DNA of 29,874 nucleotides from Patescibacteria group bacterium (GTDB taxonomy: Bacteria; Patescibacteriota; Gracilibacteria; UBA1369; PNNO01). The stretch spans positions 1 through 29,874 of the forward strand of contig JAHJMX010000130.1 of the NCBI GenBank assembly GCA_018821175.1, read 5' to 3'. Below, piece by piece: positions 1-8,103 of the stretch (position 1 is the stretch's first letter; every line of letters starts with the position of its first letter). Both the position numbers and the translations under genes were made by a program. The notes below the pieces were generated by a model that ran no database searches, had not been told where the DNA came from, and worked only from the letters and a program-made list of their open reading frames with translations.

Positions 1-996
1 ATTGATGCATTGAATACCTTGGTGCGCGGTCAAAAGCTTCCGATCTTCTCCGGTTCCGGTCTTCCTCATAACCGTATGGCTGCTCAAATAGCTCGCCAGG
101 CAAAAGTAAAAGACGGTTCTGACTTTGCGGTAGTATTTGCTGCGATGGGTGTAACTTATGAGGAAGCTGAATACTTTACAAGTGAGTTCAAAAAAACAGG
201 AGCTATCGAGAGATCAGTACTATTTATCAACACTGCTGACAATCCAGTAGTAGAACGTATTGCTACTCCTCGTATGGCACTTACAACTGCTGAATATCTT
301 GCCTTTGAAAAAGGAATGCACGTACTTGTAATCCTTACTGATCTTACAAACTATTGTGAGGCGTTGCGTGAGGTATCTGCTGCTCGTAAAGAGGTTCCAG
401 GAAGACGTGGTTATCCAGGTTACTTATATACAGATCTTGCGACTCTATACGAAAGAGCTGGACGTATCAAAGGAAGAGATGGATCAATTACACAAATCCC
501 TATCCTAACTATGCCGGAAGACGATATTACTCATCCGATTCCAGATTTGACTGGATATATTACTGAAGGACAAATCGTACTTGCTCGCGAGCTACACAAA
601 CAAGGTATTTATCCAAATATCAACGTACTGCCTTCACTTTCTCGTTTGAAAGATAAAGGTATTGGGCCAGGAAAAACTCGTGAAGATCATTCAGGTGTAA
701 TGAATCAATTGTTTGCTGCATATGCTCGTGGTAAAGAAGTACGTGAGCTTGCGGTAATCTTAGGTGAAGCTGCTCTTCAAGAAGTTGATCTTAAATATTT
801 ACAATTCGCAAATCAATTTGAGGATAGATATGTAAGACAAAATGAATATGAAGAAAGAGATATTATCAAATCTCTTACTCTAGGATGGGAACTTCTAAGC
901 ATTCTTCCTAAGACAGAATTAAAACGTATTAAACCTGAATACATCGAGAAATATTCATACAAAGCAGATGATGAAATAGAAGTTGCTAATGCATAA
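1..996 (+). CDS. ntpB: V/A-type ATP synthase subunit B, C-terminal part (5' end outside window)
   Basis: This is the non-catalytic nucleotide-binding B subunit of a rotary V/A-type ATPase, which alternates with the A subunit in the membrane-peripheral headpiece. The reading frame is open from base 1, so the gene is cut by the window edge. About 331 residues remain of a family that usually has about 460. Family hallmarks are the segment NTLVRGQKLPIFSGSGLPHN near the visible start and EDHSGVMNQLFAAYARGKE about residues 227-245. The TTG at base 10 is an internal Leu codon, not a start. Subunit D follows 24 bases after the stop, as in V/A-type operons. Assignment is secure. Whether the complex makes ATP or pumps ions cannot be told from this subunit. 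Confidence 0.96.
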   Translation: MDALNTLVRGQKLPIFSGSGLPHNRMAAQIARQAKVKDGSDFAVVFAAMGVTYEEAEYFTSEFKKTGAIERSVLFINTADNPVVERIATPRMALTTAEYLAFEKGMHVLVILTDLTNYCEALREVSAARKEVPGRRGYPGYLYTDLATLYERAGRIKGRDGSITQIPILTMPEDDITHPIPDLTGYITEGQIVLARELHKQGIYPNINVLPSLSRLKDKGIGPGKTREDHSGVMNQLFAAYARGKEVRELAVILGEAALQEVDLKYLQFANQFEDRYVRQNEYEERDIIKSLTLGWELLSILPKTELKRIKPEYIEKYSYKADDEIEVANA

Positions 997-1020
997 TTTT
1001 TAACTGACTGATTATTTAAT

Positions 1021-1641
1021 ATGGCTAAACTAAACGTCAATCCAACGCGAATGGAGCTACTAAACCTCAAGAGGCGGATCAAAACCGCAGAAAGAGGTCA
1101 TAAGCTTTTGCGTGACAAACAAGACGGATTGATGCAAAAATTTATGGAAATCATTAGGGAGGCTCGTAGTCTTAGAAATGAAGTTGAAAAAAAGTTAAGC
1201 GCAGCATTCAAAAACTTCACACAAGCTTCTGCGATGATGTATCCAGAAATGCTAGAAAACGCTCTTTTATACCCATCTGCTGATGTATCACTTGCAGTTG
1301 AAACTAAAAACGTAATGAGCGTACGAATTCCACATTTCAAATTGCATCAAGAAGGAAACATCCTAAATTACGGATATTTACAAACAAGCGGTGAGTTAGA
1401 TATGGCCCTTGAAGCATTTCAAGAAACACTTCCACTTCTAATTCAATTGGCTGAAATCGAGAAACAGGCTGAAAGACTTGCTGAAGAAACAGAAAAAACA
1501 AGACGCAGAGTAAATGCGCTAGAGCACATGTTGTTGCCAAATCTAAAGGAAACATTCAAGTTCATCACTATGAAACTTGGAGAAGCTGAAAGAAGCGCAA
1601 TCACAGGAGTTATGAGAATCAAAGCAAGCATGGAACAGTAA
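1021..1641 (+). CDS. ntpD: V/A-type ATP synthase subunit D
   Basis: This is the D subunit, the central stalk (rotor axle) that runs through the A3B3 headpiece. The protein has 206 residues, normal for the family. It opens with the typical NVNPTRMELLNLKRRIKTAE and is almost entirely long helix at both ends, as expected for the antiparallel coiled coil of the shaft. The start ATG has no Shine-Dalgarno sequence; only AT-rich sequence precedes it. It lies 24 bases after subunit B and is followed directly by an intrinsic terminator, so it is the last gene of the ATPase operon. Confidence 0.95.
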   Translation: MAKLNVNPTRMELLNLKRRIKTAERGHKLLRDKQDGLMQKFMEIIREARSLRNEVEKKLSAAFKNFTQASAMMYPEMLENALLYPSADVSLAVETKNVMSVRIPHFKLHQEGNILNYGYLQTSGELDMALEAFQETLPLLIQLAEIEKQAERLAEETEKTRRRVNALEHMLLPNLKETFKFITMKLGEAERSAITGVMRIKASMEQ

Positions 1642-1660
1642 GAAGAATAATCGAAATTGG

Positions 1661-1697
1661 AAAAGCCCAAATAGCAAATGTTGATTGGGCTTTTTTT
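1661..1697 (+). terminator. Intrinsic terminator of the ATPase operon
   Basis: A ten-base stem AAAAGCCCAA (1661-1670) pairs with TTGGGCTTTT (1685-1694), with a 14-base loop and a run of seven T from 1691. It begins 20 bases after the subunit D stop codon. Confidence 0.9.
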
Positions 1698-1717
1698 ATT
1701 ATTTAAACTATCCAAAA

Positions 1718-1746
1718 ATGACGTTTCCTCGATAATTTGATATAGT
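1718..1746 (+). promoter_or_regulatory. Probable sigma-70 promoter for the alpha/beta hydrolase gene
   Basis: A -35-like ATGACG (1718-1723) is followed by 17 bases and a -10 TATAGT (1741-1746), preceded by an extended -10 TGa. Predicted transcription begins around 1753, giving a leader of about 22 bases before the ATG at 1775. It lies just after the terminator of the preceding operon. Confidence 0.6.
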
Positions 1747-1774
1747 AGCAACATATACGCTTCCATGATTCTAT

Positions 1775-2740
1775 ATGCAGCAAATTAAAACTTTCTTTTT
1801 AAAATATATTTTGGCATTTTTCAATTTTCTTGGAATGCATTTTTTCTATGATTGGCATAAAAATCATAAATGTGAAATCGTAAAGGACATCGAATACAGC
1901 AAAGGAGATTTAAATAATGCAAAAAACTTATGTACATACACTGGAAGAAGAAAATTGGATATTTTTATCCCAGAAAAAAATGATAGGAATCGAAATGAAA
2001 ATTTCCCAATAATCATATATTTCCATGGCGGAGGATTAATGCTTGGAAATAAAAAAGATGCATATGGCACATGTAAATATTTAGCAGATCAAGGATATTT
2101 AGTTTTCAATGTTGATTATAGGCTAACTCCAAAATACAAATTCCCTACACAGCTACAAGACACCGCGGAGGCAATTTTCTGGATTTATAAACATGGGAAA
2201 AAATATGGTGGCGATATTGAGAAAATATTTTTGTCAGGTGACAGTGCCGGAGCGTATTTGGCGAGTTGGTATAGTACGGCATTGTATAATGAAGAAATAT
2301 TCAGTGAAGTAAATATCCACCAAGCAATACCACGTCCAAGTCTCAAAGGTTCTTTATATTTTTATGGAGTTTTTGATTGGGAATCAGTGACAAAAATTCG
2401 AAGATTTTTCAATATTAAACTAATGGCGAAAAATTATTTCGGTGCAAAACCGGGAACAGAGAAATATAAAAAAATTGCTCGAATTTCTTCAGTAATTCAG
2501 AACACTACAAATGAACAAAGCCCCGTTTTCCTTGCTTCAAGCAAACGTGATCGAATTCATGGCCAATCAGAAAACTATGCCAAAAAATTAAGAGATAAAA
2601 ATATCAAAGTTGAAACTCTTTTCTTCGATAAAATAAATTTCAAAAAAGGAAATCATGGGTTCTTGGGATATGGAGATCCAAGATGTCGCGAAATAGCAAT
2701 GACAGAAGCCATTAAATTTATCGAAAAATACATACATTGA
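1775..2740 (+). CDS. Alpha/beta hydrolase (esterase/lipase, HSL-like family)
   Basis: This is a predicted serine hydrolase acting on carboxyl esters; the substrate is unknown. The 321-residue protein has the HGGG oxyanion motif at 84-87, the nucleophile elbow GDSAG at 155-159 (Ser157), Asp259 in SSKRDR and His294 in NHGFLG. This is a complete catalytic triad in the order of the hormone-sensitive-lipase branch. Residues 5-22 are hydrophobic and aromatic, so the enzyme may be held at the membrane by an uncleaved N-terminal anchor. It has its own promoter and no operon partner upstream. The lemA pair downstream has a separate promoter. The gene ends with TGA, which supports the standard code. 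Confidence 0.85.
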   Translation: MQQIKTFFLKYILAFFNFLGMHFFYDWHKNHKCEIVKDIEYSKGDLNNAKNLCTYTGRRKLDIFIPEKNDRNRNENFPIIIYFHGGGLMLGNKKDAYGTCKYLADQGYLVFNVDYRLTPKYKFPTQLQDTAEAIFWIYKHGKKYGGDIEKIFLSGDSAGAYLASWYSTALYNEEIFSEVNIHQAIPRPSLKGSLYFYGVFDWESVTKIRRFFNIKLMAKNYFGAKPGTEKYKKIARISSVIQNTTNEQSPVFLASSKRDRIHGQSENYAKKLRDKNIKVETLFFDKINFKKGNHGFLGYGDPRCREIAMTEAIKFIEKYIH

Positions 2741-2748
2741 AGTTCGGT

Positions 2749-2778
2749 TGGACAAATATGCATCTTTTTGCATAAAAT
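2749..2778 (+). promoter_or_regulatory. Probable promoter of lemA-DUF2207 with an internal inverted repeat
   Basis: The -35-like TGGACA (2749-2754) and -10 TAAAAT (2773-2778) are 18 bases apart, each one mismatch from consensus. A perfect inverted repeat TATGCA (2757-2762) / TGCATA (2769-2774) with a six-base gap fills the spacer and touches the -10, where a repressor could bind. Transcription would start near 2785, which rules out the longer TTG-initiated lemA reading frame at 2748. Confidence 0.55.
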
Positions 2779-2810
2779 GGTATGCAAGCTTGATTCTTAA
2801 TCCAAAAAAT

Positions 2811-3368
2811 ATGGAAGTTTTATACGTTATCCTTGCGATCGGTGCAGTTCTAGTTGTTTTCGGAATTGGTATTCACAATTCACTTATTGTTCTTCGCAAC
2901 AAAGTTGACGAAGGTTGGTCAGACATTGATACTCAACTTAAACGTCGATACGATCTCATCCCAAATATGGTTGAGACTGTAAAAGGTTATGCAAAACATG
3001 AAAAAGGTACTTTTGAAGCTGTAACACAAGCTCGATCTGCTGCTATGCAAGCTGGAACTCCAGAAGAAAAAGCAAAAGCAGAAAATATGCTTTCTTCAAC
3101 TTTGAAATCATTGTTTGCAGTTGCTGAAAATTATCCAGAACTAAAAGCAAATGCGAATTTCATGGAATTACAACAAACTTTAAAAGAAATCGAAGAACAC
3201 ATCCAAATGTCACGTCGTTATTACAATGGAACTGTGCGTGATTTCAATACAAAGTTACAAGTTTTCCCAAACAATATTTTTGCTGGATTCCTTGGTTTCA
3301 AAAAACGTGATTTCTTTGAAATTGAAGAAGGAGAAAGAGCAAATGTAAAAGTTAGTTTTTCAGAATAA
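2811..3368 (+). CDS. lemA: LemA family protein
   Basis: This is a membrane-anchored LemA-family protein of 185 residues, counted from the ATG at 2811. An in-frame TTG at 2748 would add 21 residues but lies on the predicted promoter. Residues 3-22 form one transmembrane helix, followed by the family's helical core with the recognisable NKVDEGWSDIDTQLKRRYDLIPNMV region (about 31-55) and the C-terminal NTKLQVFPNNIFAGFLGF (about 150-167). The biochemical role of LemA is not established. In many bacteria it is encoded next to DUF2207 or TPM-domain proteins, as here, with DUF2207 beginning 22 bases downstream. The two probably act together at the cell envelope. Confidence 0.93.
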   Translation: MEVLYVILAIGAVLVVFGIGIHNSLIVLRNKVDEGWSDIDTQLKRRYDLIPNMVETVKGYAKHEKGTFEAVTQARSAAMQAGTPEEKAKAENMLSSTLKSLFAVAENYPELKANANFMELQQTLKEIEEHIQMSRRYYNGTVRDFNTKLQVFPNNIFAGFLGFKKRDFFEIEEGERANVKVSFSE

Positions 3369-3390
3369 CACTCATGCAACTTTAAAAAAT

Positions 3391-5145
3391 ATGAAGAAAT
3401 TTCTCCTTGTATTGGCGATTGCCATATTTGTTTTCCCGCAAACAACATTTGGATATTATCAAAATTGGACAACTCCAAAATTTGATCAAGATATAGAGAT
3501 TTTTGAAGACGGCAAAATCCGCGTAAAAGAAACCATTGTTGCAGATTTCTCAAAAGACGCATCTTACGCTGAACATCATGGAATTTATCGAGAAATCCCA
3601 GTAAAATATGATGACCAATACGGGAATAATTATAATTTGAGATTCAATTTAATTAGCGTAACTGATGAAAACGGCAAAGAACACCCGCTAGCCAACATGG
3701 GTGTGGAACTTTTTAGTAATAATATGACTATCAAGATCGGGGAGGCCAATGTTATTATCAAAGACAAAACAACTTATGTAATCACATATGAAATTGATCG
3801 TGTGATTGGATATCATGAAGAGCATGATGAGCTATATTGGAATATTTTTAGTTTATGGGAAGTCCCAGTCGAATCTAGCACCGTTACAGTTACACTCCCA
3901 AAAACAGTAGCAAATGAACAATTAAAGGGACAATGTTATACAGGAACTTATGGATCAACATCGTCAAATTGTACAAGTGAAGTAAAAGATGGAAAGTTGG
4001 TTTTCAGGTTAACACAACCTTTGGACGCTTTTGATGGATTTACAATCGTGGCAGGATTCCCAAAAAACATCATCCAAAAACCATTATTCACACAATATCT
4101 ATTATGGTTTTTAATGGATAATTGGATCATATTTTTGCCAATTGTAGTTTTCTTTTTCTTTTTTTATAGATGGAAAAAATATGGATGTGATCCACAGACA
4201 AATAACACAATTATCCCCCATTATGAAGCTCCAGACGATTTAAGCCCAACCGAAGTTGGAACATTAATAGATGAAAGAGCTGAAATGCACGATATCGTTT
4301 CAGTTATCATAGATTATGCAGTAAAAGGATATATCAAAATCAATGAAATAACAGAAAAAAAACTGTTAATTTTTGATAATACTGATTATGAACTTGAGGT
4401 TTTAAAACCATATATGGAATATGGAAAAATTAAACCACATGAAATCGAGATCTTAAATGCAATTTTCGATGGGAAAAGCAAAGTCAAAATTTCTGATCTA
4501 AAATTCAAATTTTATAGCAAAGTTAAATCGATCAAAAAGAAGATTTACTCAGATATGATTACAGCTGGATATTTCCCCCACAACCCAGAAAATGTACGCA
4601 ATCTGTATCTTGGGATAGCAGGAGGTATCGTCTTCGGGGCTTTTACTATTGCGCCAGTAATAATACAATTTTTAGGAATTTCTGGTCTTATTGCAATTAT
4701 TATATCAGGCTTGATTATTGCAGCTTTCTCACCATTTATGCCTCGCAAAACAGAAAAAGGCGCAAGCACATATTACAAAATTAAAGGTCTTGAAGAATAT
4801 ATCCGAACCGCAGAAAAGGACCGAATAAAATTCCAAGAAAAAAACAATATTTTCTTTGAAAAACTATTGCCATATGCGATGGTTTTAGGACTTGGAGAAA
4901 AATGGGCAAACGCATTCAGTGATTTATATAAAGGAAAACCAGAATGGTTCAATTCATCAAGCACTGATGCCTTCAATACATTATATTTAATTGATAGACT
5001 TTCTCATTTTCAATCTCAAGCAAACACAGCATTTGCATCAGCACCAAGAAGCTCAGGAGGAAGTAGCGCATGGGGTGGTGGAAGTGGATTCTCTGGAGGA
5101 TTTTCTGGAGGTGGATTTGGTGGTGGAGGTGGCGGATCTTGGTAA
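3391..5145 (+). CDS. DUF2207 domain-containing membrane protein
   Basis: This is a 584-residue exported and membrane-embedded protein of the DUF2207 family. A signal peptide occupies residues 1-21 (MKKFLLVLAI... cleaved near TTFG/YY). A beta-rich extracellular domain follows (about 22-230), then a transmembrane helix at about 236-260, a charged cytoplasmic stretch, and a second hydrophobic block at about 407-450 long enough for two helices. The tail from about 555 is Ser/Gly-rich and ends in GGGGGGSW. Such glycine-rich tails are usual in this family and are not a sign of repeat expansion. It forms an operon with lemA 22 bases upstream. Its molecular function is unknown. It is convergent with the GGDEF gene, with 27 bases between the stop codons. 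Confidence 0.9.
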   Translation: MKKFLLVLAIAIFVFPQTTFGYYQNWTTPKFDQDIEIFEDGKIRVKETIVADFSKDASYAEHHGIYREIPVKYDDQYGNNYNLRFNLISVTDENGKEHPLANMGVELFSNNMTIKIGEANVIIKDKTTYVITYEIDRVIGYHEEHDELYWNIFSLWEVPVESSTVTVTLPKTVANEQLKGQCYTGTYGSTSSNCTSEVKDGKLVFRLTQPLDAFDGFTIVAGFPKNIIQKPLFTQYLLWFLMDNWIIFLPIVVFFFFFYRWKKYGCDPQTNNTIIPHYEAPDDLSPTEVGTLIDERAEMHDIVSVIIDYAVKGYIKINEITEKKLLIFDNTDYELEVLKPYMEYGKIKPHEIEILNAIFDGKSKVKISDLKFKFYSKVKSIKKKIYSDMITAGYFPHNPENVRNLYLGIAGGIVFGAFTIAPVIIQFLGISGLIAIIISGLIIAAFSPFMPRKTEKGASTYYKIKGLEEYIRTAEKDRIKFQEKNNIFFEKLLPYAMVLGLGEKWANAFSDLYKGKPEWFNSSSTDAFNTLYLIDRLSHFQSQANTAFASAPRSSGGSSAWGGGSGFSGGFSGGGFGGGGGGSW

Positions 5146-5172
5146 ATTTATCTTGGTAATTGGTAAATTGAA

Positions 5173-6168
5173 TCAAGCCCCTTTTGTCATACCATCAATA
5201 TTTTCAGCCGCACTCACAGGCGCAGTATTTTCCTCTTTAGACGCAAATTCTGGAACAATTGATCCTAACTCTATTTGCTTAAATTGAACATTGTTACGCC
5301 CAGCATTTTTAGCTGAATAAAGTAATTCATCACTAACCTTCTTAAGTCCTTTCTGCAATTTTTCAACAGAAACTTCTGTTAATTTTTTATCCATCGGCAA
5401 ATCAACACTTGTAACTCCAACACTTGCAGTCACAGGTTCATCTCTGAAATCAAATGGTAATTTTTCAATAGCCATGCGGATTTCTTCAGCTTTAAGTTTA
5501 GCATTTTCTAAACCACAATTTGGGAGAATAACAACAAATTCCTCTCCTCCATATCTTGCAACACAATCAGTATTACGAAACAAATCTCCTTCTTTCAAAA
5601 GAGCCCCAATGCTACGCAAAACGGTGTCTCCAACCTCATGTCCATATGTATCATTCACTTCCTTAAAATGATCAAGATCAAAGAAAATCATTGAAATTTG
5701 CCCTGGGTTATTAATTGTATTTTTTTCTTTATTATCAATTTGCCCACGATGTACCCAATTAATTAATTTAGGAAATTCTTCTAAAAAATACCTGTGATTT
5801 TTAATACCAGTTAACACATCAACAGTTGCATTTTTTTCAGCCTCAACTACCCTCTTATTCAAAAATTTATTATTTTTTTCAAGTTCATTAACACGATCCT
5901 GTAGCGTTTCAGCCGACATAACTTCGCCAACAGAATGCATTGTCGATCGCCTTGCTTCTGCAAGCTCATCCCGTAATAATTCATTTTCTTTCCGCAATTT
6001 GAGGACCTCATCACTAACTCGATTTTCGAGAACAACATATTGCTCCAAAAGCCTAAAAATATCACCACCAGTTTCTTCCAAAATAGCTTGAATAGAAGGA
6101 GATAAATCCTCGAATTGAATTTTCTCAATATTATTTCCTCCCTCATTTGATTTGCCAGTATCGTTCAT
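5173..6168 (-). CDS. Soluble GGDEF diguanylate cyclase with coiled-coil N-terminus
   Basis: This is a predicted diguanylate cyclase making cyclic di-GMP from two GTP. In its 331 residues the GGDEF domain spans about 115-297. It includes DVLTGIKNHRYF (117-128), the metal-binding FFDLDHFKEVNDTYGH (162-177), the active-site GGEEF at 207-211, and an RxxD inhibitory site (Arg198, Asp201) exactly five residues before it, so product inhibition is likely. Residues 42-115 are heptad-like and probably form the dimerising coiled coil. No membrane helix or known sensor domain is present. The last 30 residues look disordered. It starts 41 bases after the 341-residue gene and is probably co-transcribed with it. 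The stop codon is TGA. Confidence 0.93.
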   Translation of the reverse strand: MNDTGKSNEGGNNIEKIQFEDLSPSIQAILEETGGDIFRLLEQYVVLENRVSDEVLKLRKENELLRDELAEARRSTMHSVGEVMSAETLQDRVNELEKNNKFLNKRVVEAEKNATVDVLTGIKNHRYFLEEFPKLINWVHRGQIDNKEKNTINNPGQISMIFFDLDHFKEVNDTYGHEVGDTVLRSIGALLKEGDLFRNTDCVARYGGEEFVVILPNCGLENAKLKAEEIRMAIEKLPFDFRDEPVTASVGVTSVDLPMDKKLTEVSVEKLQKGLKKVSDELLYSAKNAGRNNVQFKQIELGSIVPEFASKEENTAPVSAAENIDGMTKGA

Positions 6169-6209
6169 TGTACAAATTTATTTTGATTTTTGATTGTTTA
6201 TTTTAGGGC

Positions 6210-7235
6210 TTACATAAGTTCTGTTGCTCTTCGAATCTTATAAAAAAGATCTAAAGAAACTGGATAATTGGAATAAGCTAAAAGTTCAAAATTTCTCCAT
6301 CTAAATGCTTTTTTCAATTCTTTTTCCAAAACATTTGTTCCTTCCCAATATTTTATTTTTTCGTCCAATGTCTTCATATATTCAGCATCACGCTTATCTT
6401 TTTTAGCAGCATTCAATTGCTCCTTCAAAATCTCTCTTTCTTTTTCAATTTTAAATTGCAAAGTTTTTTCATTTTTTTTCAATTCATCCTGGAACGCTTC
6501 ATCATATAAACGCTTTAATTCCTTCTTAGAAATATCATGTGAGATATATTCATCAATCACCCTTTTAGGTGCATCTGGAATTTTCAAAGCGTCAAAAAGC
6601 ACCTTAGGCACAACTTCATCAAAACTTTCTTTCATGTCCGCCATATTGAACGGATCACAAACAAGACGTAATACAAGGCTAAATTCCGCAACATAATTCG
6701 CAGAAAATTTATTATATTCATCATAAATCACTATAAATTCAGCAATATCTTCATCGCTCATTTTATCTTTCTTGAATAATTCATGCATTCTTTCAATTCT
6801 CTTTTCTACCTCTCCAATAACAAAATAGATTGGCGCCATAACGTATGACCCGACCTTTTCACTCAAATTATCAATATCATTTAAAGTATTTGAAAGTACA
6901 TTATCGAGTTGCCAAAACATATCTTTCAAACGAGTACGCGCTTTACTAAGATGATGATAATTCGCAATATCACTTTTGATTTCAGGATATTTTTTTGATG
7001 TGAATTTATCAATATACCCAGCAAAATTCTCAAATTCTAAAGAAATTTTCTTAATTCCATCCCATTTAACAGCATCAGATTCGATTTCGTCACTCTTTAA
7101 AATCTTTTCAACTGCACCTGCAATAGAGCGTGAATTAAATTCAGGCCTTTCTCCTAAATCATCTGATTCTCCGCTTATCACAAAGGGTTTTTGTCCTTCA
7201 ATACCATCTCCATTTTCAGCATTAATTGTATTCAT
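6210..7235 (-). CDS. Hypothetical cytoplasmic helical protein
   Basis: I do not recognise this 341-residue protein. The first 35 residues are acidic, Gly-rich and probably disordered. The rest is predicted mostly helical, with aromatic-rich segments at 104-142 and 163-195. A highly charged coiled coil at about 250-297 is rich in Lys/Glu/Gln. It has no signal peptide and no convincing membrane helix. It has its own consensus-like promoter and is the probable first gene of a two-gene unit with the diguanylate cyclase, so a role in delivering or receiving a signal for that enzyme is possible but unproven. The start ATG has no Shine-Dalgarno sequence. Confidence 0.8.
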   Translation of the reverse strand: MNTINAENGDGIEGQKPFVISGESDDLGERPEFNSRSIAGAVEKILKSDEIESDAVKWDGIKKISLEFENFAGYIDKFTSKKYPEIKSDIANYHHLSKARTRLKDMFWQLDNVLSNTLNDIDNLSEKVGSYVMAPIYFVIGEVEKRIERMHELFKKDKMSDEDIAEFIVIYDEYNKFSANYVAEFSLVLRLVCDPFNMADMKESFDEVVPKVLFDALKIPDAPKRVIDEYISHDISKKELKRLYDEAFQDELKKNEKTLQFKIEKEREILKEQLNAAKKDKRDAEYMKTLDEKIKYWEGTNVLEKELKKAFRWRNFELLAYSNYPVSLDLFYKIRRATELM

Positions 7236-7263
7236 TTTTATTTTGATTTTTATTTATCCAATA

Positions 7264-7292
7264 ATTATAACACAAAAAAGCTCCCTTCTCAA
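7264..7292 (-). promoter_or_regulatory. Sigma-70 promoter for the 341-residue gene and GGDEF gene
   Basis: Read on the minus strand, TTGAGA (7292-7287) is followed by 17 bases and a perfect TATAAT (7269-7264). Transcription would start near 7257, about 22 bases before the ATG at 7235. The -35 box lies inside the loop-side half of the terminator hairpin of the upstream gene. Confidence 0.8.
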
Positions 7293-7298
7293 GAGAGC
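7274..7298 (-). terminator. Intrinsic terminator after the 231-residue gene
   Basis: On the minus strand the 19-base hairpin (7298-7280) pairs GCTCTCTT with AAGGGAGC (one G-T pair) around a three-base loop and is followed by six T (7279-7274). It starts 25 bases after the stop of the 231-residue gene. Confidence 0.88.
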
Positions 7299-7323
7299 AA
7301 AGCCAAATAATTAGATTATAAAA

Positions 7324-8019
7324 CTATCCAAATAATTTTTTCATTCTTTCAAGAACATCCTCCAACTTAGAACGAATACTACAACAGTCAGACAACGTGC
7401 TCCCATCACTTATCACCTCATTAAAATGAAGCACTTCAATTAAATAAAATTCATATAAACTGTCTAATTCCTTACAAATAATTAAACTTTGCAAATCATA
7501 AGGATCTGCATTTACCTTGTAATTCGATTTCTGCGAAGCTTTAAATTGATAATAACCACTTGCAAGAGCAGCTAGATTAGCAAATGCAATATTCGTTTCA
7601 TTGTCTAAAAATCCATTGATTGCAGAAACCAAACTATCGCGAAATTTATCCTCTGCAAAAATATTTTGATCAAAATTATCTTTTTGAATATATTCATCTC
7701 GAACTTTCAAAGATCCAATAAGGTCAACAATAGTCATTATGTCTACAAGCGACCTCTCTTTCCCTGACTCCAACCGTTTCATATAAACGAGTTCATGTTT
7801 CAAAAATTCATCTGACAAAGCTCCTTTTAATTTTACCGCAATATAAGCTCGAATCTGATTTATTGGTCTCTTATAAGTATCCTGAACACGCTCATTATAC
7901 ATCCATGATTCAAATAAAAACCCTAGCATTTCCTCTAATTTAGCATGCAATTGATCCAGCTGTTTTTCTGGATGATCAACACCGTAATTTTCTGGATTTT
8001 CCCCTAAAGAATCTGCCAT
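7324..8019 (-). CDS. Hypothetical cytoplasmic protein
   Basis: I cannot assign this 231-residue protein. It has an acidic N-terminus, no signal peptide and no membrane segment. It looks all-alpha, with amphipathic helices throughout and a charged C-terminal helix (about 213-231). A Cys-Cys pair occurs near residues 207-208. It is transcribed alone, from a promoter with perfect hexamers to a strong terminator, which argues for a real and well-expressed gene. It precedes the 341-residue gene and diguanylate cyclase in the same direction. A functional link to them is possible only by position. Confidence 0.75.
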   Translation of the reverse strand: MADSLGENPENYGVDHPEKQLDQLHAKLEEMLGFLFESWMYNERVQDTYKRPINQIRAYIAVKLKGALSDEFLKHELVYMKRLESGKERSLVDIMTIVDLIGSLKVRDEYIQKDNFDQNIFAEDKFRDSLVSAINGFLDNETNIAFANLAALASGYYQFKASQKSNYKVNADPYDLQSLIICKELDSLYEFYLIEVLHFNEVISDGSTLSDCCSIRSKLEDVLERMKKLFG

Positions 8020-8053
8020 ATATAAAAAAACTTTACATTCCAGCCAGTGCGGT

Positions 8054-8081
8054 ATTATAAAGCAAAATCAGTCATTGTCAA
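8054..8081 (-). promoter_or_regulatory. Promoter with perfect consensus hexamers for the 231-residue gene
   Basis: On the minus strand TTGACA (8081-8076) and TATAAT (8059-8054) are both perfect and 16 bases apart. Transcription would begin near 8047, about 28 bases before the ATG at 8019. Confidence 0.85.
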
Positions 8082-8103
8082 TCGGCACAATCACTAAATA
8101 TAA

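Noticed and set aside
2748..2810. Longer LemA start at TTG 2748
   Set aside because: The extra 21 residues are not family-like and the TTG overlaps the predicted -35 box; the ATG at 2811 gives a normal LemA N-terminus.
5055..5142. Gly/Ser-rich tail of the DUF2207 protein as an unusual repeat expansion
   Set aside because: Such glycine-rich tails ending in aromatic residues are common at the C-terminus of this family.
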